Shown: positions 18,011 through 26,657, counted from the stretch's first letter. The stretch is DNA of 64,000 nt from a bacterium (GCA_016125225.1 WGME01000010.1:90710-154709); one strand, 5' to 3'. Program-made: numbers and translations. Notes: generated from the sequence alone by a model not told the origin.

Positions 18011-20326
18011 ATGCGGATTTTTTCGCCGCGGAAAACTCGAAATATCAAAGCTGCGAACCTGACGGCCGGTACCCGCTGGACCGGTCGTCTCAGTACGCAA
18101 TTGCGCAATGTCGATGTGATTCTGCGATTGTCGATCTGCCTCGTCTTTCTCGCCTTGCTGGTGGTGGTGCTGGAAAGCTGGAAGGCTCCGTTTCGCTACC
18201 GCCTCGGCGATTTTCTGCCGGATGGTCTGCTGGCCCGCATCGACTTCAACCGCGTCAATCAGCGGAAGACCGAACTGGCTCGGCTGGAAAGCGAACGGCA
18301 GGTTCCATTGGTTTTCCGGCACAGCGTGCAACCCCTGCGTGATCTGGAATACCGTTTACGGACTGATCTCTTCAGCGTCTCCAGCGTGCATGATCTGAAC
18401 GATCTCGCCGCCGATGTCCGCACGGCATTCGGTTTGAGTGGGACCGCCCCGCTTCCTGATCCGCTGCTGAAAGACTGGCAACTGCTGCAGGCCACCATTG
18501 GCCCGAGTTCGATGGCGGAACGACAGATCGATGAGATCGTCGGCGAGTTCACGCAGCTCACCGCACCGCTCCGCGTTTCCGGGGTGATGGACCCGCAGGA
18601 TGTCACGCGGCTCGATATGACGCTGGATCAGAAGATTTCCGTGCTCGGGCCTACGGAGCGCGTCGATGATGACGCGCTCCTGCCCTCAGTTGTCGTTTCC
18701 GACGCCTTGCTGGAAGAAAACCTGAAAGCCGGGGGACGGTTGGCCCGGCAATGGAATCAGTATCCGACGTTATCGCGGATTCAACCGATCCTCGAACGCT
18801 GGTTGATTCAACGGGTTCCGGCGACTTTATCTTTCGACGAATCCGCCACCAATCTGCGATTGGCGAAGAGCCGCCGTGATACCCCCGAGGTCAGCGATCA
18901 GTTCAAACGTGGGCAGGTGCTCGCAGCGCCGGGAACATATCTCGAAGAAGAAACCATCGACATCCTGCGGTCGCAGTACAATACCTTGGAAGCCTTGGTT
19001 CCCTGGTCCGACCGCTTGATTCACGTCAGCATGGGGGCCGCGTTGCTGATCGTGCTCGGCGGTGTCAACACGTTTTATCTGGTCCGCAATGAACCCCGGC
19101 TGATTCTGAACGCCTCACGGCTGGCGATTTACTTGGCGGCCATCACATCGAGTGTCGGCTTCGCGCGGCTCCTGTCGAGTGGTAGCTGGCGGGCAGAGAT
19201 TCTGCCGATTCTCACCGTCGTGATGATGCTGGCCATCTCTTACAACCAGGTGCTCGCCGCCATCACCGGTTTCTCGCTGTCGCTGTTGCTTACGTTGTCG
19301 ACGGGCGGCAATGTCGGTGACTTCGTGTTGATCATGAGTGCTATCGCGGCGGCCGTGGTGCAGTTGAATCAGGTGCCATCGCGATCCAAGGTGGTGATCG
19401 TTGGCTTCTGGACGGCGGTGACGTACCTGTTCGTGGCCTGGGGGGTCGCTATTATCGATTCGCAGCGGTTGGGGCGGCTCTGGACCGACTGGTTCCTCTA
19501 TACCGACAGTCTTTCCGCGGCGGGCTGGTGCTTCGCGGCAGGGTTCCTCGTCTCCGGCAGCTTGCCATTCATTGAAAAGCTGTTCGGCGTGGTGACCGAC
19601 ATCAGCCTGCTGGAACTCAGCGACATCTCGCATCCGCTTTTGCAGGAACTGGTGAGTCGCGCTCCGGGCACCTACAACCACTCGATTACCGTGGCGACCA
19701 TTTCCGAAACCGCCGCCGATTCGATTGGGGCCAACGGATTACTTTGCCGAGTGGGGGCCTACTTCCACGATGTCGGCAAGATGCTGAAGCCGCAGTACTT
19801 CGTGGAGAACATGGCGGCGGGGCAGGCCAATCGGCATGACCAACTCAATCCCGCCATGAGTACACTGATCATCATCGGTCACGTGAAAGATGGTGTCGAT
19901 CTCGCGCGGCAACAGAATCTACCGCAACCACTCATCGACTTCATTGAGCAACATCACGGCACAACCCTGGTGGAGTTCTTCTATCGGCAGGCGACCAAAG
20001 CGGCCACGGCGTTGCCGGAAGAGCGGCGGCCGACCGTTGAAGAATCGGCGTTCCGATATCCCGGTCCAAAACCGCAAACGCGCGAAGCTGCCGTGATGAT
20101 GATTGCCGATGCCGTGGAATCGGCCAGTCGCACCCTGAGCGAACCGACGCCCAAACGCATCGAGACCCTGGTGCACGATTTGGCGATGAAACGGCTGCTG
20201 GACGGCCAATTCGATGAATGTTCGCTGACACTCAGTGAACTGGCCATCGTGGAAGATTCTTTGACGAAATCGCTCATCGGCATCTACCACGGCCGCATCA
20301 AATATCCCGATCAGAAGTCGGCCTGA
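18011..20326 (+). CDS. 7TM HD-domain phosphohydrolase (PgpH/YqfF-like)
   Basis: 771 residues. The N-terminus is a single membrane helix (LSICLVFLALLVVVL) followed by a long extracytoplasmic 7TMR-HDED domain (about 60-320). A block of membrane helices lies at about 330-530 (for example MGAALLIVLGGVNTFYLV). A cytoplasmic HD domain completes it: HPLLQELVSRAPGTYNHSI, YFHDVGKM with the catalytic HD, and FIEQHHGTTLVEFFY. PgpH proteins hydrolyse the second messenger c-di-AMP. Whether this organism makes c-di-AMP cannot be judged here. Tightly packed between phoH (2 bases) and ybeY (2 bases), so one operon. Confidence 0.93.
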   Translation: MRIFSPRKTRNIKAANLTAGTRWTGRLSTQLRNVDVILRLSICLVFLALLVVVLESWKAPFRYRLGDFLPDGLLARIDFNRVNQRKTELARLESERQVPLVFRHSVQPLRDLEYRLRTDLFSVSSVHDLNDLAADVRTAFGLSGTAPLPDPLLKDWQLLQATIGPSSMAERQIDEIVGEFTQLTAPLRVSGVMDPQDVTRLDMTLDQKISVLGPTERVDDDALLPSVVVSDALLEENLKAGGRLARQWNQYPTLSRIQPILERWLIQRVPATLSFDESATNLRLAKSRRDTPEVSDQFKRGQVLAAPGTYLEEETIDILRSQYNTLEALVPWSDRLIHVSMGAALLIVLGGVNTFYLVRNEPRLILNASRLAIYLAAITSSVGFARLLSSGSWRAEILPILTVVMMLAISYNQVLAAITGFSLSLLLTLSTGGNVGDFVLIMSAIAAAVVQLNQVPSRSKVVIVGFWTAVTYLFVAWGVAIIDSQRLGRLWTDWFLYTDSLSAAGWCFAAGFLVSGSLPFIEKLFGVVTDISLLELSDISHPLLQELVSRAPGTYNHSITVATISETAADSIGANGLLCRVGAYFHDVGKMLKPQYFVENMAAGQANRHDQLNPAMSTLIIIGHVKDGVDLARQQNLPQPLIDFIEQHHGTTLVEFFYRQATKAATALPEERRPTVEESAFRYPGPKPQTREAAVMMIADAVESASRTLSEPTPKRIETLVHDLAMKRLLDGQFDECSLTLSELAIVEDSLTKSLIGIYHGRIKYPDQKSA

Positions 20327-20328
20327 CC

Positions 20329-20808
20329 ATGTCGGAATGCCACACATCGACCACGGGTCTGGAACTGACGCTGGTGAATCGTCAGTCGCAACCGGTGGAT
20401 GTTTCCCGTTTAGTGGCTGCCGCGTTGCAGATTGCCGAGGCACAGCAGGCCACGGGGTCCCTCACCGTCACGTTGGTGACCGACAACGAAATTCATCGCA
20501 TCAATCGGGAGTTTCTGCAGCACGACTGGCCGACCGATGTCATCAGCTTCAGCTATCACGATGACTCGGCGGGCATGGAAAGCCACGTCATCGAGGGAGA
20601 ATTGGTCATCAGTGTTGAGACCGCGTGCACTCAGGCGGAAAAACATGGCTGGCGACTCGATGACGAATTGCTACTCTACTGGACGCATGGTTTTCTGCAC
20701 CTGTGCGGTTATGATGATCTTGCGGATGAGGAGCGACCCCGTATGAGACAGCGGGAACGCGAGTTACTAGCCCCCTTTGGTCTCTGCCCGCGCGGGCTTG
20801 AAGAATGA
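20329..20808 (+). CDS. ybeY: rRNA maturation endoribonuclease YbeY
   Basis: 159 residues, normal for the family. INREFLQHDWPTDVISFSY is the central conserved block, and THGFLHLCGYDD is the metal site. In the E. coli protein this site reads HGxLHxxGYDH and all three His bind zinc; here the third position is Asp. Asp can bind zinc and this variant may be normal for the lineage, so I keep the functional call. YbeY is a cytoplasmic single-strand endoribonuclease acting in 16S rRNA 3'-end maturation and ribosome quality control. It is the last gene of the phoH operon, 2 bases after the HD hydrolase. Confidence 0.92.
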   Translation: MSECHTSTTGLELTLVNRQSQPVDVSRLVAAALQIAEAQQATGSLTVTLVTDNEIHRINREFLQHDWPTDVISFSYHDDSAGMESHVIEGELVISVETACTQAEKHGWRLDDELLLYWTHGFLHLCGYDDLADEERPRMRQRERELLAPFGLCPRGLEE

Positions 20809-20868
20809 GAGTTTACCCCCTGAATGATCGAATGCTGATGTGTCGAACACCCTCGACTCATCCTGTGA

Positions 20869-20893
20869 CCGGGCAATGTATGCATTGTCCCGG
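20869..20893. repeat. Stem-loop between ybeY and the CBS transporter gene
   Basis: CCGGGCAATG pairs with CATTGTCCCGG, with one bulged base and a 4-base loop. No T-tract follows, so it is more likely an RNA-processing or attenuating hairpin than a standard terminator. It lies in the 157-base gap after ybeY. Confidence 0.35.
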
Positions 20894-20965
20894 AGACTCT
20901 CGCCGTATCGAATGTCATGGCCCGCTCCATCGGCCTTGTTCCTGCTATGAAAAGGCTCATTAACC

Positions 20966-22279
20966 ATGCCGTGGGAGGCCATCGGCGTTATTGCAATTTT
21001 GTTGTTCGGGCATTGGGCAGCCATCGGTTGCTATTCCCTGCGCGACTTTGCTTACAGTCGCCTGGAACAGCTTTGTGAAGATCGCGGCCATCCCGAACGT
21101 TTTCGCACGATCCTCAAGCAGCAACATCTGGCGCTGCTGGTCCTGGAACTGAGTGTCACCACGGCAAGCATGATTTATGGCCTGTATCTTGGCTACTGGA
21201 TCGGCTGGCCCGGTACCGATGAAACGCTCGCCTTGTTGATGTCTCTCGGAGCGTATGCTCTGGGCATTTTTGTGGGCTGGCTCGTCGTCGATCTCTTTCC
21301 CTGGACGCTCGGCCAAGTGGTGGGAGAAAGTTATCTCTTCCGTTGCTGGCCCGTGATCCATCTGCTTCTCATCTGTGCCCAACCGCTGTTGGCGATGGTG
21401 CGTCTTGCCGATCGGTATGCCTTTCAGTTTACAGGCCGGGGAGATCCCGAGCAGGACGATGCGTCGGTCATCGATGAAGAAATCCGGACGGTGGTTGATG
21501 AAGGCACACGTGAAGGCGTGATCCCCACCGCGGCCGGGATGATGATTGAACGCGTGATGGAACTGCAGGACGAAGATGTCGGCGCCATCATGACCCCGCG
21601 TACCGACATGCTCTGTATTCATGTCGATGCCAGTCTGGAAGCCGCCCGGCAACAGCTTCTGGAAGCCGGGCATTCCCGCATGCCCATCATCGGCGATTCC
21701 ACCGACGATATCATGGGCATTCTCTACGCCAAGGATCTGCTCAAAGCCCTTGATCCGCGGCGGCAACCGGGCGAGCCGATTCCCGTCCTGCGCGACATCG
21801 TCCGCGAACCGGTCTATGTCCCCATCACGACGCAGATCCCCAGCCTGCTGGAACTGATGAAGAAACGGCACGTGCAGATCGCCATCGTCATGGATGAATA
21901 CGGCGGCGTGTCCGGCCTAGTGACAATGGAAGATATTCTCGAGGAAATCGTCGGCGAAATTGAAGACGAATACGACGAAGACATTATTCGTCAGCGCATC
22001 CACCAGATTTCAGAGAACGTGCTGGAGGTCGATGCCCGCGTGCATCTCGATGATCTCAATGAGCGTTTCGATTTCCATCTGCCCGAAGATGCCGAGTTCG
22101 ATACCATCGGCGGCCTGATCTTCTCTTTGGTCGGACAGGTCCCCGTTGTGGGCGAGACCGTCCGCTATGAAAAATTGCTCTTCACGGTTTTGGCCGCGGA
22201 CCGGCGCAAGATTACACAAGCCCGGATTGAAGTGATCCCCGAAGACTCCGCCGTAGAATCAGCCAGCGAAGCGGACTGA
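20966..22279 (+). CDS. CNNM/CorC-type membrane protein with paired CBS domains
   Basis: 437 residues. The N-terminal DUF21 (CNNM) domain has hydrophobic helices at about 5-25, 45-65, 80-105 and 115-140. Two CBS domains follow (about 205-330: DVGAIMTPRTDMLCIHVDAS, HSRMPIIGDSTDDIMGILY, VMDEYGGVSGLVTMEDILEE). A C-terminal CorC/HlyC domain lies at about 345-430 (LEVDARVHLDDLNERFDFHL). Such proteins, often annotated as hemolysins, are linked to Mg2+/Co2+ efflux or its regulation. A homologue commonly follows phoH-ybeY in bacteria, and does so here after a 157-base gap containing a hairpin. Location: cytoplasmic membrane. Confidence 0.93.
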   Translation: MPWEAIGVIAILLFGHWAAIGCYSLRDFAYSRLEQLCEDRGHPERFRTILKQQHLALLVLELSVTTASMIYGLYLGYWIGWPGTDETLALLMSLGAYALGIFVGWLVVDLFPWTLGQVVGESYLFRCWPVIHLLLICAQPLLAMVRLADRYAFQFTGRGDPEQDDASVIDEEIRTVVDEGTREGVIPTAAGMMIERVMELQDEDVGAIMTPRTDMLCIHVDASLEAARQQLLEAGHSRMPIIGDSTDDIMGILYAKDLLKALDPRRQPGEPIPVLRDIVREPVYVPITTQIPSLLELMKKRHVQIAIVMDEYGGVSGLVTMEDILEEIVGEIEDEYDEDIIRQRIHQISENVLEVDARVHLDDLNERFDFHLPEDAEFDTIGGLIFSLVGQVPVVGETVRYEKLLFTVLAADRRKITQARIEVIPEDSAVESASEAD

Positions 22280-22293
22280 CTGGCCGGGATATT

Positions 22294-23610
22294 TCAAGTG
22301 AGCCGTGCTGTGATCTCCTGTAACACATCCGCATCGCATGGCAAGTCGGTGGTCAGCGAGGCTCGCAAAGGGATGGGGACGTCGTCCATTCGGTAAGCGG
22401 TCCCCGGCAAATGCACGCCATAGGTTGCCACGTTGATCCGCAGACGTGGCTTCCATCCGCCCGTGTTTTCCAAAGTGTTCAATGGCGAATCGAGCAGAAT
22501 CGTGGGAATTGTGGCCAGGTAATCCAACGCGGCTCGGGAAAAGTGTTCGACCCGCTCACTTCCCACAAGCAAGGCCACATCGGGTTCTCCACGGGCCAGC
22601 ATTTCGGCAGCGGAAAATTCGCCGGGTGAATACCGTGGATAGCCCCGTGACAGATTCACCGCAAAGGGGAACCCCGTCTGCCAGCAGAGCACGTTGTCGG
22701 CCCCGGCCACATCTCCGAGCATTCGCAGCCGTCGCGCATGAAACCGGGTATGCTCATTCAAATCAATCACCAGCCGCAGCAGTGCTTCCACCACGCGATG
22801 ACCCAGCGGTTGCCGAGCGACACCATAGCCAAAGAAGATCACTCCGCTCCGGCAATTCCGCATCCGTTCGGCCAGTTCTTTCAATTGATCCAGCGGTAAA
22901 CCGACCGTGAACTCCGGTGTCGGCTGTTCGCCCTGCACCAGTAGCCGCAAAACCCATAACGCCCGGAAGTCGTCATGGTCCTTCAGCTTGATCACGACAT
23001 CGGCATGGGGATCGGTCTGGTTGCGGAACTCGCGATGATCGATCACCACCAGGGTGCGGTCTTTCCGCCCGTCGGGAATCTGCTCGCCTTTGGCGAACAG
23101 GCTGTACCGTTCGAGATGCCGGGGGTGGGTGGTTTCGGGATCGGCTCCCCAGAAGATAACGAGGTCGGACCGATGCCGAATCTCCCCGAGTGAACCCGTC
23201 GATTCCCCCGATTGCTGCAACGCGAGGAGTGACGGGGCGTGACCTTCCGAGGCCGTGGTATCGATCGAGGCTCCCAGCAGGTCGGCGAGCGCGACCGCAG
23301 CCCGTTGACCCGGCGTACTGCTCCCCGACAGCCCATAAATCAACGGGAACTTCGATTGCGATAACCATGCCGCTGCCGTATCGATCGCCGTGGACAGTTC
23401 ACAGGGTTGCTCATCCAGCATCGCCGAATTGGCATCAATCGTATTCTGTTGCAGGTACCAATTCTCAGCGAGATGGCAAGCCCGCTCCGTTGCAATGATA
23501 CGGTTCTGCCGCACGGTCAACGTCAGGTCATCGCACACACAGGCGCAGCGCGTGCAAGCCACGTCGGTAACTGTGATGTCGTTCGCGGGAATCGGGCTAG
23601 AGTCGCTCAT
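22294..23610 (-). CDS. fhcB: Formylmethanofuran dehydrogenase subunit B (FhcB)
   Basis: 438 residues from ATG 23610. The frame is open to 23736, but that would overlap dus and the family begins near DVACTRCACVCDDLTLTV. That Cys cluster and the molybdopterin-oxidoreductase-like body (LIYGLSGSSTPGQRAAVALA, LVIFWGADPETTHPRHLERY, DVVIKLKDHDDFRALW, VALLVGSERVEHFSR) identify FwdB/FhcB. In bacteria the protein is part of the FhcABCD formyltransferase/hydrolase complex of the tetrahydromethanopterin C1 pathway. It follows dus by 13 bases and probably shares its transcript. It converges with the CBS transporter gene, with 14 bases between their stops. Confidence 0.92.
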   Translation of the reverse strand: MSDSSPIPANDITVTDVACTRCACVCDDLTLTVRQNRIIATERACHLAENWYLQQNTIDANSAMLDEQPCELSTAIDTAAAWLSQSKFPLIYGLSGSSTPGQRAAVALADLLGASIDTTASEGHAPSLLALQQSGESTGSLGEIRHRSDLVIFWGADPETTHPRHLERYSLFAKGEQIPDGRKDRTLVVIDHREFRNQTDPHADVVIKLKDHDDFRALWVLRLLVQGEQPTPEFTVGLPLDQLKELAERMRNCRSGVIFFGYGVARQPLGHRVVEALLRLVIDLNEHTRFHARRLRMLGDVAGADNVLCWQTGFPFAVNLSRGYPRYSPGEFSAAEMLARGEPDVALLVGSERVEHFSRAALDYLATIPTILLDSPLNTLENTGGWKPRLRINVATYGVHLPGTAYRMDDVPIPLRASLTTDLPCDADVLQEITARLT

Positions 23611-23623
23611 GCTGCCATCATGA

Positions 23624-24715
23624 CTACCAGCGCTCGTTCGGTCCACTCGGAACCGGAATCGAGAGTTCTGGCAGTTGATCGCGTGTGCCGCGTGTCGGGC
23701 CGAAGTCGATGATCGCGGCCAATGTCTCATCGACATCGCCGACCGTGCGGGCTCGCTGAAACTGTTCGCGGAGCGGCGAGGGAACGCACATCCCCTTGAG
23801 ATACCAGTGGGCCATCTTGCGGAAGAGCACGATGCCCCGCTCCTCGCCGTGCTGCTGCATGAGATAACCCAACTGCTGCCGCAGGAGCTTCAGGCGATCA
23901 TCAAAGCCGCCGGCGGGCGACCATGCCCCAGTGGTTTCCCATTCGACGAATTGCCGGAAGATCCACGGATTCGCCAATGCACCGCGGCCCATGGAGATCC
24001 CCTGGCAACCGGTCTCGGCGAACATCCGCACGCCATCGGCCACCGAACGGATGTCGCCATTCCCGATCACCGGAATTCGTTCGACCGCCTCGACCACTTG
24101 TCGAATTCCGACAAGGTTGACGGAGCCCGAAAAGCCTTGGGCGCGGGTGCGGCCATGAATCGCCACCGCCGCGACACCGATCTGCTCGAATTCCCGTGCG
24201 AAGAACGGGGCCGTCAAATTCTGATCGTCCCAGCCGAGCCGCATTTTCACCGTCACCGGCAAGGGGACCGACTCCACGACTGCCTGTACCAGCTTCACCG
24301 TCGAATCCGGGGCACACATCAAACTGGCTCCGGCACCATTTTTGGTGACTCGATTCACCGGGCAGCCCATATTGATATCGATTGAATCCACGCCGCGCGT
24401 GTGGAGCAACTGGGCACAATCCCGCATCACCGCCGGGTCATTCCCGAAGATCTGCACGGCGAAAGGGCGGTCTTCGGGGCAGGTTTCAATCAGGGTCAGG
24501 GACTTGGTGCTGCCATCGAGCAATCCGCGTGCGTTCACCAGGTCTGTCGTGCCCAATCCGACCCCGCCGATTTCACGCACAATGCGTCGAAAGGGCAGGT
24601 TGGTGAACCCGGCCAAAGGTGAAAGGAGATAACGCGACGGCAGCGTCAACCCGCCGTATTGCACGGCTGGCAGTGACTTAAGTCTTTGGCGGACATTCTC
24701 TTGCGGTGACTGCAC
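23624..24715 (-). CDS. dus: tRNA-dihydrouridine synthase
   Basis: 363 residues. LLSPLAGFTNLPFRRIVREI is the FMN-binding start of the TIM barrel. DSIDINMGCPVNRVTKNGAG contains the GCP motif with the catalytic Cys. VKMRLGWDD, AVAIHGRTRAQGFSG, VIGNGDIRSVADG and GISMGRGALANPWIF are the remaining standard blocks. The enzyme reduces specific uridines in tRNA to dihydrouridine using FMN and NADPH. Which Dus subgroup it belongs to was not resolved. It is transcribed leftwards with fhcB 13 bases downstream, a pairing without obvious functional logic. Confidence 0.95.
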   Translation of the reverse strand: MQSPQENVRQRLKSLPAVQYGGLTLPSRYLLSPLAGFTNLPFRRIVREIGGVGLGTTDLVNARGLLDGSTKSLTLIETCPEDRPFAVQIFGNDPAVMRDCAQLLHTRGVDSIDINMGCPVNRVTKNGAGASLMCAPDSTVKLVQAVVESVPLPVTVKMRLGWDDQNLTAPFFAREFEQIGVAAVAIHGRTRAQGFSGSVNLVGIRQVVEAVERIPVIGNGDIRSVADGVRMFAETGCQGISMGRGALANPWIFRQFVEWETTGAWSPAGGFDDRLKLLRQQLGYLMQQHGEERGIVLFRKMAHWYLKGMCVPSPLREQFQRARTVGDVDETLAAIIDFGPTRGTRDQLPELSIPVPSGPNERW

Positions 24716-24777
24716 GAAGCCGTAACCCTGACAGAGAGCGGAACATCCGGGATGGAAAACAGCGGCACTCTTCCCGG

Positions 24778-24804
24778 CTGAAACTCTTCATGATAAACTA
24801 TACT
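24778..24804 (+). promoter_or_regulatory. Possible promoter for the 27-aa basic gene
   Basis: TATACT at 24799-24804 resembles a sigma70-type -10 box. CTGAAA at 24778-24783 is a weak -35 with a short 15-base spacer. The site lies 64 bases upstream of the small gene and on its strand. A guess from consensus only. Confidence 0.3.
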
Positions 24805-24868
24805 GCTCAAAATTTGCGACCCGCGCTGGCGGGAGGCCCCCGGGGATTCCAGATTGGATTCGAGGATC

Positions 24869-24952
24869 ATGAAGCGTACGACCAAGCAAAAGCGAAATCT
24901 GCGTCAGAAGGCCAAGCGGCGCGCTCTGCGAAAAGTGAAGCGTGGCCTCTAA
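24869..24952 (+). CDS. 27-residue highly basic small protein
   Basis: The ATG at 24869 begins a 27-codon frame ending in TAA at 24950-24952. It starts MKRTTKQKRNLRQKAKRRAL and ends RKVKRGL. Fourteen of the 27 residues are Lys or Arg and there are no acidic residues. CGAGGA (24861-24866) provides a Shine-Dalgarno at suitable spacing, and a strong terminator follows at 24993-25023, so the gene has all parts of a separate transcription unit. The composition resembles very small ribosomal proteins that bind rRNA, such as bTHX or the short actinobacterial bS22 and bL37, but I do not recognise the family. Function is inferred only from composition and context. Its neighbours run on the minus strand, so it is not part of a longer operon. 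Confidence 0.65.
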   Translation: MKRTTKQKRNLRQKAKRRALRKVKRGL

Positions 24953-24992
24953 GCGAGACGCGTGCAGTTCACTGCGTTTGTGTCACACAATA

Positions 24993-25025
24993 AAGCCCCC
25001 GGATGTTCGTCCGAGGGCTTCGTTG
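24993..25025 (+). terminator. Rho-independent terminator after the 27-aa gene
   Basis: AAGCCCCCGGA (24993-25003) and TCCGAGGGCTT (25010-25020) form an 11-position stem with one C/A mismatch and a 6-base loop. CGTTGTTTTC follows. It lies 40 bases beyond the stop codon of the small basic gene. Confidence 0.75.
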
Positions 25026-25105
25026 TTTTCCGATACTGAGATCTGGCAATCGCACACCGCGATCAGATCGAGCGTAACCCGATCTGATCATGGTGTTACT
25101 CGTGG

Positions 25106-26155
25106 CTATTCATGCCAGCCGTGAGCGTCGCGGACCTGAATCATCGAAGCGAGGATGTTGTTCCACGTCTTCGGATCGCTCATGACGGCATTCGGGAACA
25201 TGCAGCCATCCCAGCAGATGTGACGGTATCGGCGGTGTGGCGTGCCTTCATCCCGCAGCCAGTAACCCGCCCGACGGACGACATCGAGCTTGCCGTTCGG
25301 GTCATTCACCAGGCAGTGCTTGCCGGTTTTGTCATGCGTGCCCGACCCATGCACCGTGGCATCGTTCTGGGCGACGTGGAAGTCGATCGTCCACGGCCGC
25401 AGTTCGTCGGTGAGTTGGGTGTAGGCGGCATCGAGCGCGGCTTCATCTTTCCAGTTGAAGTCGGCCGGTAACAGAGCATGTTCCGGAGCGTTATAGCCCA
25501 TGAGGTAGAGCAGCGTATGAGCCATGTCGGCCTGAAAGCCAAGCGTTTCCGGACGACCGACGCGTTCCAGCAGATCGACCATGGTCACCCACGACTGCAT
25601 GCCGCCCCAGCAAATTTCCCCTTCCGCCGCGAGCATTTCGCCATAGTCTTCGGCGATGTCGCAGGCCATGTCGAACGTCTCGGCGATGCGGCGTTGATTG
25701 CCAATCGGATCTTTGGCCCAATCGCTGACCCCGCAAGCCGAGTCAATCCGGACCACGCCATACGGGCGGATGCCGATCTCGCGCAGAATACGGGCGATGC
25801 GGCAACCCTTCTGCACCTGAGCGAGGAAATTGTTGCGGCCTTCCTCTTCGTCCAAAGCGGGGCCACCACCCGTTGGCGGCCAGACCGGGGCGACCACCGA
25901 ACCGATATTGAGATCGCGCGACGCCGCCTTGTCAGCAAGCTTCTTCAGATCATCTTCCGAGGCATCGATGCTGATGTGCGGATCGAACAGGAAGAGATCA
26001 AAACCGTCGAACTTCACGCCATCGACTTCGGCCTTCGCCGTGTGATCGAGCATGGTGTCGAGATCAATAAACGGCTCGGCCCCTTCGGACCCTTTGCCCA
26101 CGACCCCCGGCCAGGCCGCGTTATGCAGTTTCGGATAGTTGTTACGTTTGGTCAT
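25106..26155 (-). CDS. Sugar phosphate isomerase/epimerase-like TIM-barrel protein
   Basis: 349 residues from ATG 26155 ([20 protein letters not shown]). The frame extends upstream to 26209, but that extension is encoded by an interspersed repeat arm. Features are [20 protein letters not shown], a proline-rich loop ([12 protein letters not shown]), [39 protein letters not shown] and [17 protein letters not shown]. The pattern of metal-binding Glu, Asp and His is that of xylose-isomerase-like TIM barrels. The substrate is unknown. It is the distal gene of a unit whose first gene encodes a cupin related to mannose-6-phosphate isomerase, so a sugar-interconversion role is inferred. A four-helix-bundle cassette separates the two. 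Confidence 0.82.
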   Translation of the reverse strand: MTKRNNYPKLHNAAWPGVVGKGSEGAEPFIDLDTMLDHTAKAEVDGVKFDGFDLFLFDPHISIDASEDDLKKLADKAASRDLNIGSVVAPVWPPTGGGPALDEEEGRNNFLAQVQKGCRIARILREIGIRPYGVVRIDSACGVSDWAKDPIGNQRRIAETFDMACDIAEDYGEMLAAEGEICWGGMQSWVTMVDLLERVGRPETLGFQADMAHTLLYLMGYNAPEHALLPADFNWKDEAALDAAYTQLTDELRPWTIDFHVAQNDATVHGSGTHDKTGKHCLVNDPNGKLDVVRRAGYWLRDEGTPHRRYRHICWDGCMFPNAVMSDPKTWNNILASMIQVRDAHGWHE

Positions 26156-26171
26156 GGATGCGAGTCCTTGA

Positions 26172-26200
26172 ATGTCGAATGAGGAAGGCCGAATGTCGAA
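26172..26200. repeat. Left arm of a 29-base inverted repeat around a four-helix-bundle gene
   Basis: The arm runs from ATGTCGAATGAGG to GCCGAATGTCGAA. Its reverse complement matches 26622-26650 at 26 of 29 positions. Internally it repeats the unit GAATGTCGAA. It sits between the stop of the four-helix-bundle gene (26228) and the start of the sugar isomerase (26155). Read on the minus strand it encodes the [15 protein letters not shown] peptide common to an interspersed repeat found in several environmental phyla. Confidence 0.75.
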
Positions 26201-26227
26201 AGAAAACATGCCAACTTGGTGGGCTGA

Positions 26228-26650
26228 CTAGGAACCATTCTTACGATGTTTGCGATGAATTGCGGCGAAAATACGATTGAGTTCATTGGATTCAGACCAC
26301 AGAACCCGTGCTGCATCGCGGCAGTTGGGTTCCGCTGCGACAATCATCCGTAACCAATGCATGGTTTCGCGAGATTCCCGCTGGCAGAGGCTGATCCGAT
26401 GAAAGAACTCCTTACGCGAACCTGAGTCATCAGCCTCTGAATAGTTGGCACCGATACTTGTAGCTGAGCGTACCAATTGAGAGATCAATGGCCTTGTGAT
26501 CTCGTCTCGTAATATGGATTTGACGAACCGAATGACTTGCTCACCGAAGACTGCTGTCCGCTCAGAAAGGTCAAATCGTCGCTCCGCATGTTGACCTCCA
26601 TCAGCCTGCGTTACTTCTTCTTTCGTCATTCGGGCTTCGTCATTCGACAT
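26228..26650 (-). CDS. Four-helix-bundle protein (S23/IVP-like), cassette 1
   Basis: 140 residues from ATG 26650, or 133 from ATG 26629. The core (ITRPLISQLVRSATSIGANY, SEADDSGSRKEFFHRISLC, RESRETMHWLRMIV) matches the four-helix-bundle family first seen as proteins encoded in 23S rRNA intervening sequences (S23/IVP). The R-S-x-S-I-x-A-N-Y-x-E-A segment is its signature. The biochemical role is unknown. Both candidate start codons lie inside the right arm of an inverted repeat (26622-26650). The start is only 7 bases after the upstream cupin gene's stop, and the other arm lies 27 bases past the stop, so the gene and repeats behave as one insert. A second, distantly similar gene is at 33190-33552. 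Confidence 0.88.
   Translation of the reverse strand: MSNDEARMTKEEVTQADGGQHAERRFDLSERTAVFGEQVIRFVKSILRDEITRPLISQLVRSATSIGANYSEADDSGSRKEFFHRISLCQRESRETMHWLRMIVAAEPNCRDAARVLWSESNELNRIFAAIHRKHRKNGS
26622..26650. repeat. Right arm of the 29-base inverted repeat (cassette 1)
   Basis: The arm runs from TTCGTCATTCGGG to CGTCATTCGACAT and pairs with 26172-26200 with three mismatches. It contains the start codon and the first seven codons (MSNDEAR) of the four-helix-bundle gene. Confidence 0.75.
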
Positions 26651-26657
26651 CGCACGA

